From assembly GCA_025453475.1 (NCBI GenBank), contig JALOQH010000009.1, forward strand, positions 1 through 12,051: a stretch of 12,051 nt of DNA, in the 5' to 3' direction. Below, one piece after another: positions 1-6,805 of this stretch. Numbering within the stretch: position 1 is the stretch's first letter; each line of letters opens with the position of its first letter. The position numbers and the translations under genes are program-made. This stretch comes from an archaeon (GTDB lineage: Archaea; Nanobdellota; Nanobdellia; Pacearchaeales; GW2011-AR1). The notes below the pieces were generated by a model. That model made no database searches. It was not told where the DNA came from and was given only the letters and a program-made list of their open reading frames with translations.

Positions 1-455
1 CCCTGTAGTGCTCCTGCCAGTGGTGCACTGGATTCCTTTCTCCCGCTAATACCGCATCGCGCAGGGTCCAATACATCATGGCCGCGACTGGTGGCTCTCC
101 GGGCAGCGCGGACGGAAGATCCAACATCATCCGGAATTGCTGCTCCGACCACGCACACATTGCGTGCGAGAAGGGCCGCGACCAATCCTGATCGCGGTCC
201 CAGTCATCCAGTCCGATTCGTAACGCGTCAAGCGTTCGCAAGTACCACCAGCAATTCTGATACCGCGCTTCGACAAATGCCTGCACATCCTGCGCATCAG
301 TCGCGGCACGGTCCGCCATGACCGCCTGATGGACCTCCGGATCCTTACCGGCGATTGCGAGTAGGTGCGACCGCAGTTCGCCCGTAACCCCGGGCATTCC
401 TCGCAAGCCAGTAACATCCGGCTCCGGCTCCGGCGGAATGAGGAGTACTTGCCAG
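1..455. other. GC-rich segment of foreign character (probable contig chimera)
   Basis: This stretch is clearly richer in G and C than everything to its right. Read on the minus strand in the frame of the radical SAM gene, it gives a plausible protein with no stop: helical, rich in Trp, Asp and Gln, with segments such as YQNCWWYLRTLDALRIGL. G and C dominate its third codon positions. Arginine codons are mostly CGN here (about 10 of 12), against mostly AGA/AGG in the preceding 250 codons (about 12 of 17). I do not recognise the encoded protein. The junction lies roughly between 435 and 470 and cannot be placed exactly by eye. A misassembly joining a high-GC organism is the most likely cause. 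A real insertion or recombination is possible, and the preserved frame has about a one in three chance of arising by accident. Confidence 0.65.
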
Positions 456-1207
456 CGCGCAAAGTCCTCAACCCAATCTGTGCTTGAACCAAATACATCG
501 TCCTGGAAATAAATCATTCTTGTTTCAGGAGAGACATCAAGAATATTCTGCACTTCTGCAATTACATCTTCAACTCTTCTTTTATTGCCCGGGAACAGCC
601 TGCTCTTTCTCCCCCCGAGTGATTTTTCCATGACCGCAAGCTCTCTTGGTGTCAATTCCGAAGCAATGCCCTCAAGCGTGCTTGAATTGTAGCAATAAGT
701 GCATTTGTAAGGGCAACCTACATGGGTCATAATGCTCTTTATCGGGCTCTTTCTCTTGTCAGGATTATCGCGATAGAATCCCTCCCGGTCTGGAAGCGGA
801 AAAGGCTCCTGTTTCTCAAGCGGCACAATTCCGGGTTTAACTTCTCCGCGCAATATCCTTCTTGATCCATTAAAACCCTCGCTCAGGACAACATAATCCG
901 CATGCTTCTCAGATTCGCGTGGAAAATAAGTTGGATGCGGTCCGCCAACAACAACTGGAATGTTATTTACTGTTCTGAAACCATCAAGATAGTCAAAAAC
1001 CTGCGTGTGGTCTCCTGTGTAAATGCTGAATCCCAGCACGTCTGGAGAAAAATCTTTAACCTGCTCATCAAATTTCCTGAAATCGTCGTCTTTAACCATA
1101 ACTATCTTTGGCTCCCAGCCTTCCTGCTTTGCAACGCCTGCAAGATGCATCAGTCCAAGAGGCTCAATCACAGAATAAGCAGAGCCAAGAAGAAGCCTCT
1201 TCGCCAT
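1..1207 (-). CDS. B12-binding radical SAM protein, 3' part replaced by unrelated sequence; runs off the left edge
   Basis: The frame opens at ATG 1207 and stays open for 402 codons to the window edge. Residues 1 to about 115 resemble a cobalamin-binding Rossmann domain (SVIEPLGLMHLAG near the N-terminus, VVVGGPHPTYFP in the middle). The radical SAM iron-sulfur motif GCPYKCTYCYNS follows, with Cys165, Cys169 and Cys172, then YFQDDVFG at about 233 to 240. This is the B12-radical SAM architecture known for methylation, cyclisation and rearrangement of unactivated carbons; the substrate is unknown. The start is well supported: GAGGAG at 1221 to 1216 lies 8 bases upstream, and the preceding gene's TAG directly abuts the ATG. 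It is the last gene of the heptose operon. After about residue 252 the barrel does not continue. The GIESG-type strand expected later is missing, and a Trp-rich, CGN-arginine sequence takes over. The first 250 residues are confidently assigned; the rest is probably not part of this gene. Confidence 0.8.
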   Translation of the reverse strand, partial: MAKRLLLGSAYSVIEPLGLMHLAGVAKQEGWEPKIVMVKDDDFRKFDEQVKDFSPDVLGFSIYTGDHTQVFDYLDGFRTVNNIPVVVGGPHPTYFPRESEKHADYVVLSEGFNGSRRILRGEVKPGIVPLEKQEPFPLPDREGFYRDNPDKRKSPIKSIMTHVGCPYKCTYCYNSSTLEGIASELTPRELAVMEKSLGGRKSRLFPGNKRRVEDVIAEVQNILDVSPETRMIYFQDDVFGSSTDWVEDFARWQVLLIPPEPEPDVTGLRGMPGVTGELRSHLLAIAGKDPEVHQAVMADRAATDAQDVQAFVEARYQNCWWYLRTLDALRIGLDDWDRDQDWSRPFSHAMCAWSEQQFRMMLDLPSALPGEPPVAAMMYWTLRDAVLAGERNPVHHWQEHYR

Positions 1208-2197
1208 CTACTTCTCTCCTCTTTCTCTCGCCTCAATTCTCTTGTATAAATTATGCAAAAATGCCCTGTTGTCCATCGATACATACCTTAAATTCTTCGG
1301 GTTAGTTGTTCTTGCGAATGTCTTGCAGAATCTGCTGTAATAAGCAGGATTATCCTTTGGAGGCTCTCCCAATGCCCAGTTCCATGTATCTGGCTGGATG
1401 TCATTTACTGCAATCACAATATTGTCAATTGTCTTTCCTTCCTGCTTTGCTACATTTCTCGCCATTGAGAGCGCTTTCTCAAAAACCATCGGTGCCATTA
1501 TTGCAGAACCAACCGACAAAAATGCCCCATTATTCAACTTCGAAACAGAATTCGCAAAAATAAGGAAATCGTTATATGACGCCTTGCCAAGTACCGCCCC
1601 ATCAGCCTTCGGATGTTCATGGATAATGTCATATCCTACGCCTATGTGAGAAGTAAGCGGGATTCCGAGCTCAAATGCATTTCCAAGAAGGCTGTACTGC
1701 TTGCCCGGGAATTTATTTCCAGCGATAAACTGCCCAAGGCTCTCTCCGAGCCCCTTGTCCATCTCAACTCCTTTCTGGATAGCTACATTCATCAATAATC
1801 CTGTTTCGTCCCATAACCCAAATTGTCCCTGGGCGAGGTATTTTCTCACATCTTCCTCTGTTCTTCCCATGTAAGTCATTTCAAAATCATGTATTGTGCC
1901 TGCCCCGTTTGTCAATAAATGCTGGATGTATCCTCTTTTCATCAGCTCAATCAAAATCGGCGAGCATCCGTTCTTGAAAACATGCGCCCCATATGCAAGT
2001 ATTGTTGTTCTTTTAGCCTGTCTATTATTGCACATTATGCTTGCAATTTCATCAATGCCCCTTAAATCGCTTTTATCTATTTCTGGTGCTTTAGAATCCG
2101 GGTCAATCATTATTTCCATTCCAGATTTTGACTCTCTCTGCTTAATTGGTTTTAATTTTAATCTGCTTCTGTCAAATTTTTGGTATTTGCTGGTCAT
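1208..2197 (-). CDS. Deoxyhypusine-synthase-like protein of unknown function in the ADP-heptose operon
   Basis: This 329-residue soluble protein has no signal peptide or membrane segment. Its motifs are ILAYGAHVFKNGCSPILIEL (66 to 85), TNGAGTIHDFE (96 to 106), HIGVGYDIIHEHP (184 to 196), LSVGSAIMAPMVFEKALS (227 to 244) and NPAYYSRFCKTF (283 to 294). The alternating glycine-rich strands and the pattern of an NGAG-type loop followed by HDFE recall the NAD-binding deoxyhypusine synthase fold. However, the GSDSGA and EAVSWGK active-site segments of true deoxyhypusine synthase are not visible, so eIF5A modification is not a safe call. The start at 2197 is supported by GAGGAGG at 2214 to 2208, 10 bases upstream, and by an ATGA overlap with hldE. 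The stop abuts the next gene. Coupling to hldE suggests a role in heptose or nucleotide-sugar metabolism, which is inference. The deoxyhypusine-synthase relation is from memory of the motifs and is moderately sure. Confidence 0.75.
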   Translation of the reverse strand: MTSKYQKFDRSRLKLKPIKQRESKSGMEIMIDPDSKAPEIDKSDLRGIDEIASIMCNNRQAKRTTILAYGAHVFKNGCSPILIELMKRGYIQHLLTNGAGTIHDFEMTYMGRTEEDVRKYLAQGQFGLWDETGLLMNVAIQKGVEMDKGLGESLGQFIAGNKFPGKQYSLLGNAFELGIPLTSHIGVGYDIIHEHPKADGAVLGKASYNDFLIFANSVSKLNNGAFLSVGSAIMAPMVFEKALSMARNVAKQEGKTIDNIVIAVNDIQPDTWNWALGEPPKDNPAYYSRFCKTFARTTNPKNLRYVSMDNRAFLHNLYKRIEARERGEK

Positions 2198-3609
2198 AAC
2201 TTCTTTGCCTCCTCTTCTCCGCCAACGCTTTCAATAATTTTCGTAGTGGATACAGAACTATCAATTGGTATCAGCACAACTTTTCCGCCATGCTTCTCAA
2301 TAACCTTTGCTTCTTCAGAGTCTTTTGTTTCCAGAGCTCTCGCAGAATCGCTTCCTTTCGTATAAATATCCGGCGCAAGCTCATCAAGAAGCGCAACAGG
2401 ACTTGTCTCGTTATAGAGGATAACGTAATCCACGCAGCCAAGTGAGGAAATTACTTCTGCTCTCGCTTTCTCATTTCTTACAGGTCTTCCAGGACCTTTA
2501 ACACGCCTTACAGATTCGTCTGTATTAAGTCCTACAATAAGCACATCCCCCAGAGATTTTGCCTTTCTTAATGTCTTGACATGCGAATCATGCAGCAAAT
2601 CAAAGCACCCGTTTGTCCATACAATCTTCTTGCCTCTCTTTTTCAGCTCAGTTACAATCTTCTTCAGTTCTTCCCTGGTTTTTAATTTGCTCTCTTCCTG
2701 GAATATCTTCCTCTCGAGCTCATGCTCATTCAATGTCGCGGTGCCGAACTTGCCTACAACAATGCCTGCCGCGTAAGTTGACAGCAGGGCAGCATACTCC
2801 AAATCCGCGCCAGCGGCAAGTGCAAGGGCAATTGTTGAGATTACAGTATCTCCCGCTCCGGTCACGTCGTAAACTTCCTGGGACATTGAAGGAAACTCTT
2901 TCTCAACATTTTCAAATAATATCATCCCCTTTGAGCCCCTTGTAACAATTATGTTTGAACCGAATCTCTCCCTGAGAATCCTGCCTGCAAGATAGACATC
3001 GTTCAGATTCGCCATCGCAAGCGCCTCGCCCTCATTTAATTTTATCAGATGCACTCCGTGATAAAGATTTGAGTTTTTCGGCTTGGGGTCAACAATAACT
3101 TTCTTGCCGAAGGATTTTAGCTTGTTCATGAGATGCGAGGTTATAATTCCTTTTGCATAATCAGAGACAACTATGACATCTGCATTTTTTGCCTCTTCTT
3201 CCAGGAACAGCTCATTATCAATATCCTTTGTTGACGTCTCTTCATAGTCTATTCTCAAAATCTGATGCGTTCCGGACGCAAGCCTTACTTTTGTTGTTGT
3301 TTTCCCGATATGCGTTGGGAAAAATCTGACACTTTTCTCCTTTAACGCCTCTTTTATCATATCTCCCTCTTTGTCATTGCCAATTGCTCCAAACAAGCTC
3401 ACAGAGCCGCCCATTTCAGCTATATTGCACGCAACATTAGCTGCGCCGCCAGGTACAAATTTCTCGCTTTGAGGGGAGAATACAAGAACCGGCGCCTCTG
3501 GGCTGACTCTTCCTGCTTTCCCCATTATATACTTGTCAAGCATTACATCTCCGACAACAACTACCTTTGCATTCTTAAAATTGTCAAGAATCTGGCTTAT
3601 CTTTTCCAT
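2194..3609 (-). CDS. hldE: Bifunctional heptose 7-phosphate kinase / heptose 1-phosphate adenylyltransferase
   Basis: At 471 residues this matches the two-domain bacterial HldE (about 477). Residues 1 to about 315 are a PfkB/ribokinase-family kinase: GDVMLDKYIMGKAGRVSPEAP at the N-terminus, PGGAANVACNIAEMGG at 53 to 68, and DVTGAGDTV at 248 to 256 with catalytic Asp254. Residues about 325 to 471 are a nucleotidyltransferase: TNGCFDLLH at 332 to 340, LGDVLIVGLNTDESVRRVKG at 353 to 372, and the closing STTKII at 454 to 459. The kinase makes heptose 1,7-bisphosphate and the second domain turns heptose 1-phosphate into ADP-heptose, both in the cytosol. One oddity is that the nucleotide-binding HxGH signature reads HDSH (340 to 343), with serine in place of the glycine. 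The gene overlaps the end of gmhB by 26 bases and shares ATGA with the next gene, so the operon is translationally coupled. Function is very likely; ADP rather than another nucleotide is inferred from the domain type. Confidence 0.95.
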   Translation of the reverse strand: MEKISQILDNFKNAKVVVVGDVMLDKYIMGKAGRVSPEAPVLVFSPQSEKFVPGGAANVACNIAEMGGSVSLFGAIGNDKEGDMIKEALKEKSVRFFPTHIGKTTTKVRLASGTHQILRIDYEETSTKDIDNELFLEEEAKNADVIVVSDYAKGIITSHLMNKLKSFGKKVIVDPKPKNSNLYHGVHLIKLNEGEALAMANLNDVYLAGRILRERFGSNIIVTRGSKGMILFENVEKEFPSMSQEVYDVTGAGDTVISTIALALAAGADLEYAALLSTYAAGIVVGKFGTATLNEHELERKIFQEESKLKTREELKKIVTELKKRGKKIVWTNGCFDLLHDSHVKTLRKAKSLGDVLIVGLNTDESVRRVKGPGRPVRNEKARAEVISSLGCVDYVILYNETSPVALLDELAPDIYTKGSDSARALETKDSEEAKVIEKHGGKVVLIPIDSSVSTTKIIESVGGEEEAKKL

Positions 3610-4117
3610 TTTTCAGTATAAACTCCGCTGCTTCTCCAAGATTTCTCATTTTAGGCGTTTTAAAATCATTTGTATAGTTGGATTCCACTAAGATTGTTCG
3701 CAAACCGCATGCCTCGCCCATTCTTGCATCATCCATCTTATCTCCAACAACCCAGCTTTCTTCACGCGACAAATCATACTCTTTTATTGCTCTCTCGCAT
3801 AGCAACGGAGAAGGTTTTCGGCATTTGCATCCGTCTTCTGGTTTATGCGGGCAGTAATATGTTTTTTCAATCTTAATCCCTCTTTCAGCAAAAAGCTTTA
3901 TCATATAGTCATTAAGTTCAAGAAAATCCCGCTCTGTGTAGTATCCTCTTCCTATGCCTGATTGGTTTGTTATCACAATTAATCTGAATCCTGCATCCTG
4001 CAGTCTTTTCAATGCATCATAAACCCCTGAGAGAACCCGGAAGTCATCTATCTTATGCACATATCCTGTGTCTTCGTTTATAACCCCATCCCTGTCAAGG
4101 ATAACTGCCTTGTTCAT
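3584..4117 (-). CDS. gmhB: D-glycero-beta-D-manno-heptose 1,7-bisphosphate 7-phosphatase
   Basis: This is a 177-residue HAD-superfamily phosphatase of the HisB-N/GmhB type. Motif I is LDRDGVIN with nucleophile Asp8 and acid/base Asp10. Motif II is TNQSG at 50 to 54. The family's structural zinc loop is complete: CPHKPEDGCKC with Cys89, His91, Cys97 and Cys99. Motif III is VVGDKMDDARMG with Asp126 and Asp130. It removes the 7-phosphate from heptose 1,7-bisphosphate, the step between the two HldE reactions. The ATG at 4117 overlaps the gmhA stop as ATGA, and GGAG lies a short distance upstream. HisB-N histidinol phosphatase is the main alternative from sequence alone, but no histidine gene is nearby and the position between gmhA and hldE favours heptose. 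Anomer preference (beta or alpha) cannot be read from the sequence. Confidence 0.93.
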   Translation of the reverse strand: MNKAVILDRDGVINEDTGYVHKIDDFRVLSGVYDALKRLQDAGFRLIVITNQSGIGRGYYTERDFLELNDYMIKLFAERGIKIEKTYYCPHKPEDGCKCRKPSPLLCERAIKEYDLSREESWVVGDKMDDARMGEACGLRTILVESNYTNDFKTPKMRNLGEAAEFILKNGKDKPDS

Positions 4118-4671
4118 TTTGCCATCTCCATCTCAATCTCGCCCGCAAAATAATGAATCAGGAACAAGCTGATTTCCTGTATTCTTGCAGTATCTTCGGA
4201 AGAGACTTTTATTGTCAAATCACTTGCTTTCTCAAGCATATTTTCTTTGCTTCCTGTTAAACTCACAACTTTGCATCCTTTTTCTCTTGCTTTCTCAGCA
4301 GCTTTCAGGATGTTCTTGGAATTTCCCGAAGTGCTAAGGCAGAAAAGAACATCTTTGTCTCCGGCAAGAGCTTCAACCTGTTTCGAGAATATCTCCTCGA
4401 AGCCAAAATCATTCCCGCACGCAGAGATTATCGAGCTGTCTGTGTTTAATGCAATAGCAGGAATCGGCTTTCTGTTCACCCTGAATCTTACAACAAGCTC
4501 GCCAGAAAAATGCTGTGCCTGCGATGCGCTCCCCCCGTTTCCGCAGGCAAGAATTTTGCCTCCGTGAGCTAATGAATCAAGGAAGATTGTTCTTGCTTTC
4601 TCAATATTTTCGCTTTCTTTCTCAATAGTCCGCGTTAATGCAGCTATCAGCGCACCCGCATCAGATACCAT
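4114..4671 (-). CDS. gmhA: Sedoheptulose 7-phosphate isomerase
   Basis: This is a 185-residue SIS-domain isomerase close to the usual GmhA length (about 190). It carries GNGGSASQAQHFSGELVVRF at 44 to 63, in which His54 and Glu58 occupy the places of the zinc ligands His61 and Glu65 of the E. coli enzyme. ALNTDSSIISACGNDFGFEE follows, then the phosphate-binding STSGNSKN. Near the C-terminus RIQEISLFLIH keeps the Gln and His eight residues apart that match the other two ligands (E. coli Gln172 and His180). It converts sedoheptulose 7-phosphate to D-glycero-D-manno-heptose 7-phosphate, the committed step. It is the first gene of its operon, with a TATA-like element just upstream and no ribosome binding site, so its message is probably leaderless. 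The start at 4671 fits that spacing. Confidence 0.94.
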   Translation of the reverse strand: MVSDAGALIAALTRTIEKESENIEKARTIFLDSLAHGGKILACGNGGSASQAQHFSGELVVRFRVNRKPIPAIALNTDSSIISACGNDFGFEEIFSKQVEALAGDKDVLFCLSTSGNSKNILKAAEKAREKGCKVVSLTGSKENMLEKASDLTIKVSSEDTARIQEISLFLIHYFAGEIEMEMAK

Positions 4672-4689
4672 AGAAATCCCAAAAATCAG

Positions 4690-4702
4690 CCCCTTTTAAC
4701 TA
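4690..4702 (-). promoter_or_regulatory. TATA-like promoter of the ADP-heptose operon
   Basis: On the minus strand AGTTAAAAGGGG lies here, with TTAAAA at 4699 to 4694 centred about 26 bases before the gmhA ATG (4671). There is no GGAGG-type site between them. The spacing fits an archaeal TATA box with transcription beginning at or next to the start codon. The element falls in the 45-base gap after the GT2 stop, so gmhA to the radical SAM gene can be transcribed independently of the two glycosyltransferases upstream. A single T5 run (4685 to 4681) is too weak to call a terminator. Confidence 0.55.
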
Positions 4703-4716
4703 TTATTGTTTTATCG

Positions 4717-5604
4717 TTACTTCGTGCTCTCCACACGAACCCAAATCTCTTTGTGGCTCTTCTTTTTCAGGTTTATGTCCCTGTAAATAACATACCAGAG
4801 ATATAATCTCGCAACAAAAAGCTCGAAAAGCCACCATAACTCAATTAATCCAGAGACATATTTCATAAATCTGAAAGCGCCGCGCGATTCAGAGCCGAAT
4901 GAGCGCATGTTCTCTCCAATCATCTTCCTTATCTGATTGTATCCGCCAGCGCTTCTCTTTTTCTGCTTTATCCAATCAGAGAAGTTATCCGGATATCTTA
5001 CATAAACCTTTGATTTTTCAGAATATCCTACCCCATAGCCCTGCTCATAGACTTTCGCAGAAATATAACCATCCTCTGAGAGCAATTCTTCAGGCAGTTT
5101 CGGGAAAAGTTCTTTTCTTATTGCAAACAGATATCCTGAGCAGAATATTCTTCTTCTGTTCCTTAGGGAATATTTCCTCAAGTCATTTGCAACACCTGTA
5201 AGCATATATGCCCAGAATCCGTATTTGTTGCTCCGCGGGTTTATTGAGATTGGACAGCCTGAGACCGCGCCCACTCTCGGATTATTTTGAAGCACCTCAA
5301 GCAGGGGCGTTATTGAATAATCGCCTACGTGCACATCTCCATCCGTGAAAATCAGGATATCTCCCTTCGCCTTTGAAACAGCAAGATTCAGCGCAGCAGG
5401 TTTTCCCTTCCCCTCATCCTTAAAAAGTCTCAGGTTCTTGAAATCTTTTCTTAATTTCCATGCCTCTCCAAGAGTTTCATCGTCAGCAGCCACAACCATT
5501 ATCTCGCTCTTCTCTTTCTCAGGCAGTTTCTGTTTGGCAATGGCTTTGATTGCCTTCGCAATTGTTCTCGGCTCTTTGTACGCAGTTATTATCAGGCTTA
5601 TCAT
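4717..5604 (-). CDS. Family 2 glycosyltransferase, membrane-associated
   Basis: This 295-residue GT-A fold enzyme starts directly with the first beta strand (MISLIITAYKEPRTI). It has DEGKGKPAALNLAV at 63 to 76, the metal-binding TDGD at 87 to 90, the acceptor-site SEDG at 176 to 179 with a likely catalytic Asp178, and QKKRSAGGY at 214 to 222, which resembles the QxxRW region of processive family 2 enzymes but lacks the tryptophan. A hydrophobic, aromatic stretch at about 251 to 275 could anchor the C-terminal end in the membrane. It probably adds a sugar from a nucleotide donor to a lipid-linked or surface glycan on the cytosolic face; donor and acceptor cannot be named. The gene overlaps the upstream GT4 gene by 4 bases (ATGA) and so belongs to the same transcript. 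Confidence 0.88.
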   Translation of the reverse strand: MISLIITAYKEPRTIAKAIKAIAKQKLPEKEKSEIMVVAADDETLGEAWKLRKDFKNLRLFKDEGKGKPAALNLAVSKAKGDILIFTDGDVHVGDYSITPLLEVLQNNPRVGAVSGCPISINPRSNKYGFWAYMLTGVANDLRKYSLRNRRRIFCSGYLFAIRKELFPKLPEELLSEDGYISAKVYEQGYGVGYSEKSKVYVRYPDNFSDWIKQKKRSAGGYNQIRKMIGENMRSFGSESRGAFRFMKYVSGLIELWWLFELFVARLYLWYVIYRDINLKKKSHKEIWVRVESTK

Positions 5605-6755
5605 GGTTTTATCAGTTTTTTATACTCCTTGTCAAGAGCAAGTGCAACATTCTTCCAGACAAATTTCTTTGCCTTTAGTTTTCCTGCCTTTTCAAGTGAG
5701 TTTCTTAGTTTTCTGTCATTTATTAATCTTTCAAGTTTCTCCCTGTAATCTTTCAAGTCATAATCCTTGAAAGTTAATCCCGCCCCCTTTACAACCCAGG
5801 GCATCCCTCCCTTGTTCGAGGTTATAACTGCGCACCCCTGAGACATTGCCTCAAGTATGGATATTCCAAATGCCTCGTAATGGCTCGGCAATGTGTAGAT
5901 GTCAGAGCCTGCAAATGCCTCCATCTTCTCTTTCTCATTAACTTCTCCGCCGATTATAACGTTATTTAATTTCAAGCTCCTGGCAAGTTCAATCAGCTCG
6001 TTTCTTGCTCCTCCGTCCTTGCCAAGAACAACAAATTTAACTCGGGGGAAGAATTGAGCAACCCTTACCATCTGGTCAACTCCTTTGGTCTTGTGAATTC
6101 TTGAGAGAGAAAGCACGACTGTCTCGTTATTCTTCAACCCATATTTCTTTCTGAACTTCTTCCCGTCATATGCTCTGAAATAATTATCCGGGATGCAGTT
6201 CGGTGTTAACATTATCTTGCCTCTTGGCACTCCAAAACTTTCAACCCATGGTGTTTCCAAGTCCGTAACAACACAGACTTTCTTGAAATGCCTGAAAATA
6301 TACCTTCCAAGGAAGAAGTCCGCGCAATCTACAACGAACTGATTTATTGCTCCTCTCAACCCGCGGTAAATCGGCCAGTGCGGGGTTAAAAAGAATGGCT
6401 TCTTAGAAAAGAGAAATGCAAAATTGAACAAATGCCTGTATCCATGGACATGGAATATGTCTGCATTGCTCTTTTTTACAGCTGAAAACAATCCTGGAAA
6501 GAACATTTCTGCAAATGTAAGTTTTATCCAGCTCTTGAATCTTCTAATCCCGATGCCGTTAAGATTTCCTGTCTTTTCCTTAATTCTCTTATCCCTGTCC
6601 ATGTCAGAAGTGAAGACTTCAACATCATAGCCGAGTTTTATCAGTTCTTTTCCGACGTTCTCAATATGCGCTTCAACTCCGCCGATTGTCGGATAAAAGA
6701 AAGCAGTTATGAAGCAGACCTTGGGCTTCTTTTTTATCATCTTTTCACTATTCAT
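5601..6755 (-). CDS. Family 4 glycosyltransferase (GT-B fold)
   Basis: The protein is 384 residues from the ATG at 6755. It has the GT4 layout: an N-terminal domain starting PKVCFITAFFYPTIGGVEAH with the GGVE donor/acceptor loop, a DIFHVHGY strand, and a C-terminal domain with SLSRIHKTKGVD. The EX7E motif is EAFGISILE with Glu294 and Glu302, in the pocket that holds the nucleotide-sugar phosphate. It is a retaining glycosyltransferase acting at the cytosolic face of the membrane; the sugar is unknown. A TTG at 6770 is also in frame, but the ATG at 6755 lies exactly 25.5 bases from the centre of the shared TATA box, which fits a leaderless message, so I prefer 6755. ATG 6740 is a further possibility. 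It is the first gene of the leftward operon and overlaps the GT2 gene by 4 bases. Confidence 0.9.
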   Translation of the reverse strand: MNSEKMIKKKPKVCFITAFFYPTIGGVEAHIENVGKELIKLGYDVEVFTSDMDRDKRIKEKTGNLNGIGIRRFKSWIKLTFAEMFFPGLFSAVKKSNADIFHVHGYRHLFNFAFLFSKKPFFLTPHWPIYRGLRGAINQFVVDCADFFLGRYIFRHFKKVCVVTDLETPWVESFGVPRGKIMLTPNCIPDNYFRAYDGKKFRKKYGLKNNETVVLSLSRIHKTKGVDQMVRVAQFFPRVKFVVLGKDGGARNELIELARSLKLNNVIIGGEVNEKEKMEAFAGSDIYTLPSHYEAFGISILEAMSQGCAVITSNKGGMPWVVKGAGLTFKDYDLKDYREKLERLINDRKLRNSLEKAGKLKAKKFVWKNVALALDKEYKKLIKP

Positions 6756-6773
6756 CCTCAATAAAACCAAGAA

Positions 6774-6795
6774 ACGTTTATAAACATTTATACAC
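6774..6795. promoter_or_regulatory. Palindromic TATA box shared by two divergent leaderless genes
   Basis: TTTATAAA at 6777 to 6784 is a perfect palindrome, centre 6780.5. The rightward ATG begins at 6806 and the leftward ATG at 6755, each 25.5 bases from that centre. This is the distance at which archaeal TBP/TFB promoters place the transcription start, so both messages would begin at their start codons. A second AT element, TTTATAC at 6787 to 6793, lies beside it and might serve the leftward gene with a short leader. No ribosome binding site precedes either ATG. The geometry is seen in the sequence; use in both directions is inferred. Confidence 0.65.
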
Positions 6796-6805
6796 GATTA
6801 GGTAT

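Noticed and set aside
91..321. Plus-strand open frame in the GC-rich segment
   Set aside because: Low-complexity Ala/Thr/Arg composition and antiparallel to the better frame; no ribosome binding site or promoter.
127..498. Long minus-strand open frame in the GC-rich left segment
   Set aside because: It is Arg- and Ser-rich with no recognisable strand or motif pattern, and overlaps a better coding frame (that of the radical SAM gene) with clear third-position GC preference. Such open frames are expected by chance in GC-rich DNA.
902..1305. Plus-strand open frames opposite the radical SAM and deoxyhypusine-synthase-like genes
   Set aside because: They lie opposite well-supported genes with motifs and ribosome binding sites and encode nothing recognisable.
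1208..2197. Calling this gene a true deoxyhypusine synthase for eIF5A
   Set aside because: The catalytic lysine segment and GSDSGA-type motif are not visible, and the operon context is sugar metabolism.
4681..4716. Possible transcription terminator after the GT2 gene
   Set aside because: Only a five-base T run and no hairpin; too weak, and the same stretch serves as the gmhA promoter.
6755..6770. TTG start for the GT4 gene, adding five residues
   Set aside because: It would sit only about 10 bases from the TATA centre, too close for archaeal initiation from that box. ATG 6755 fits exactly.
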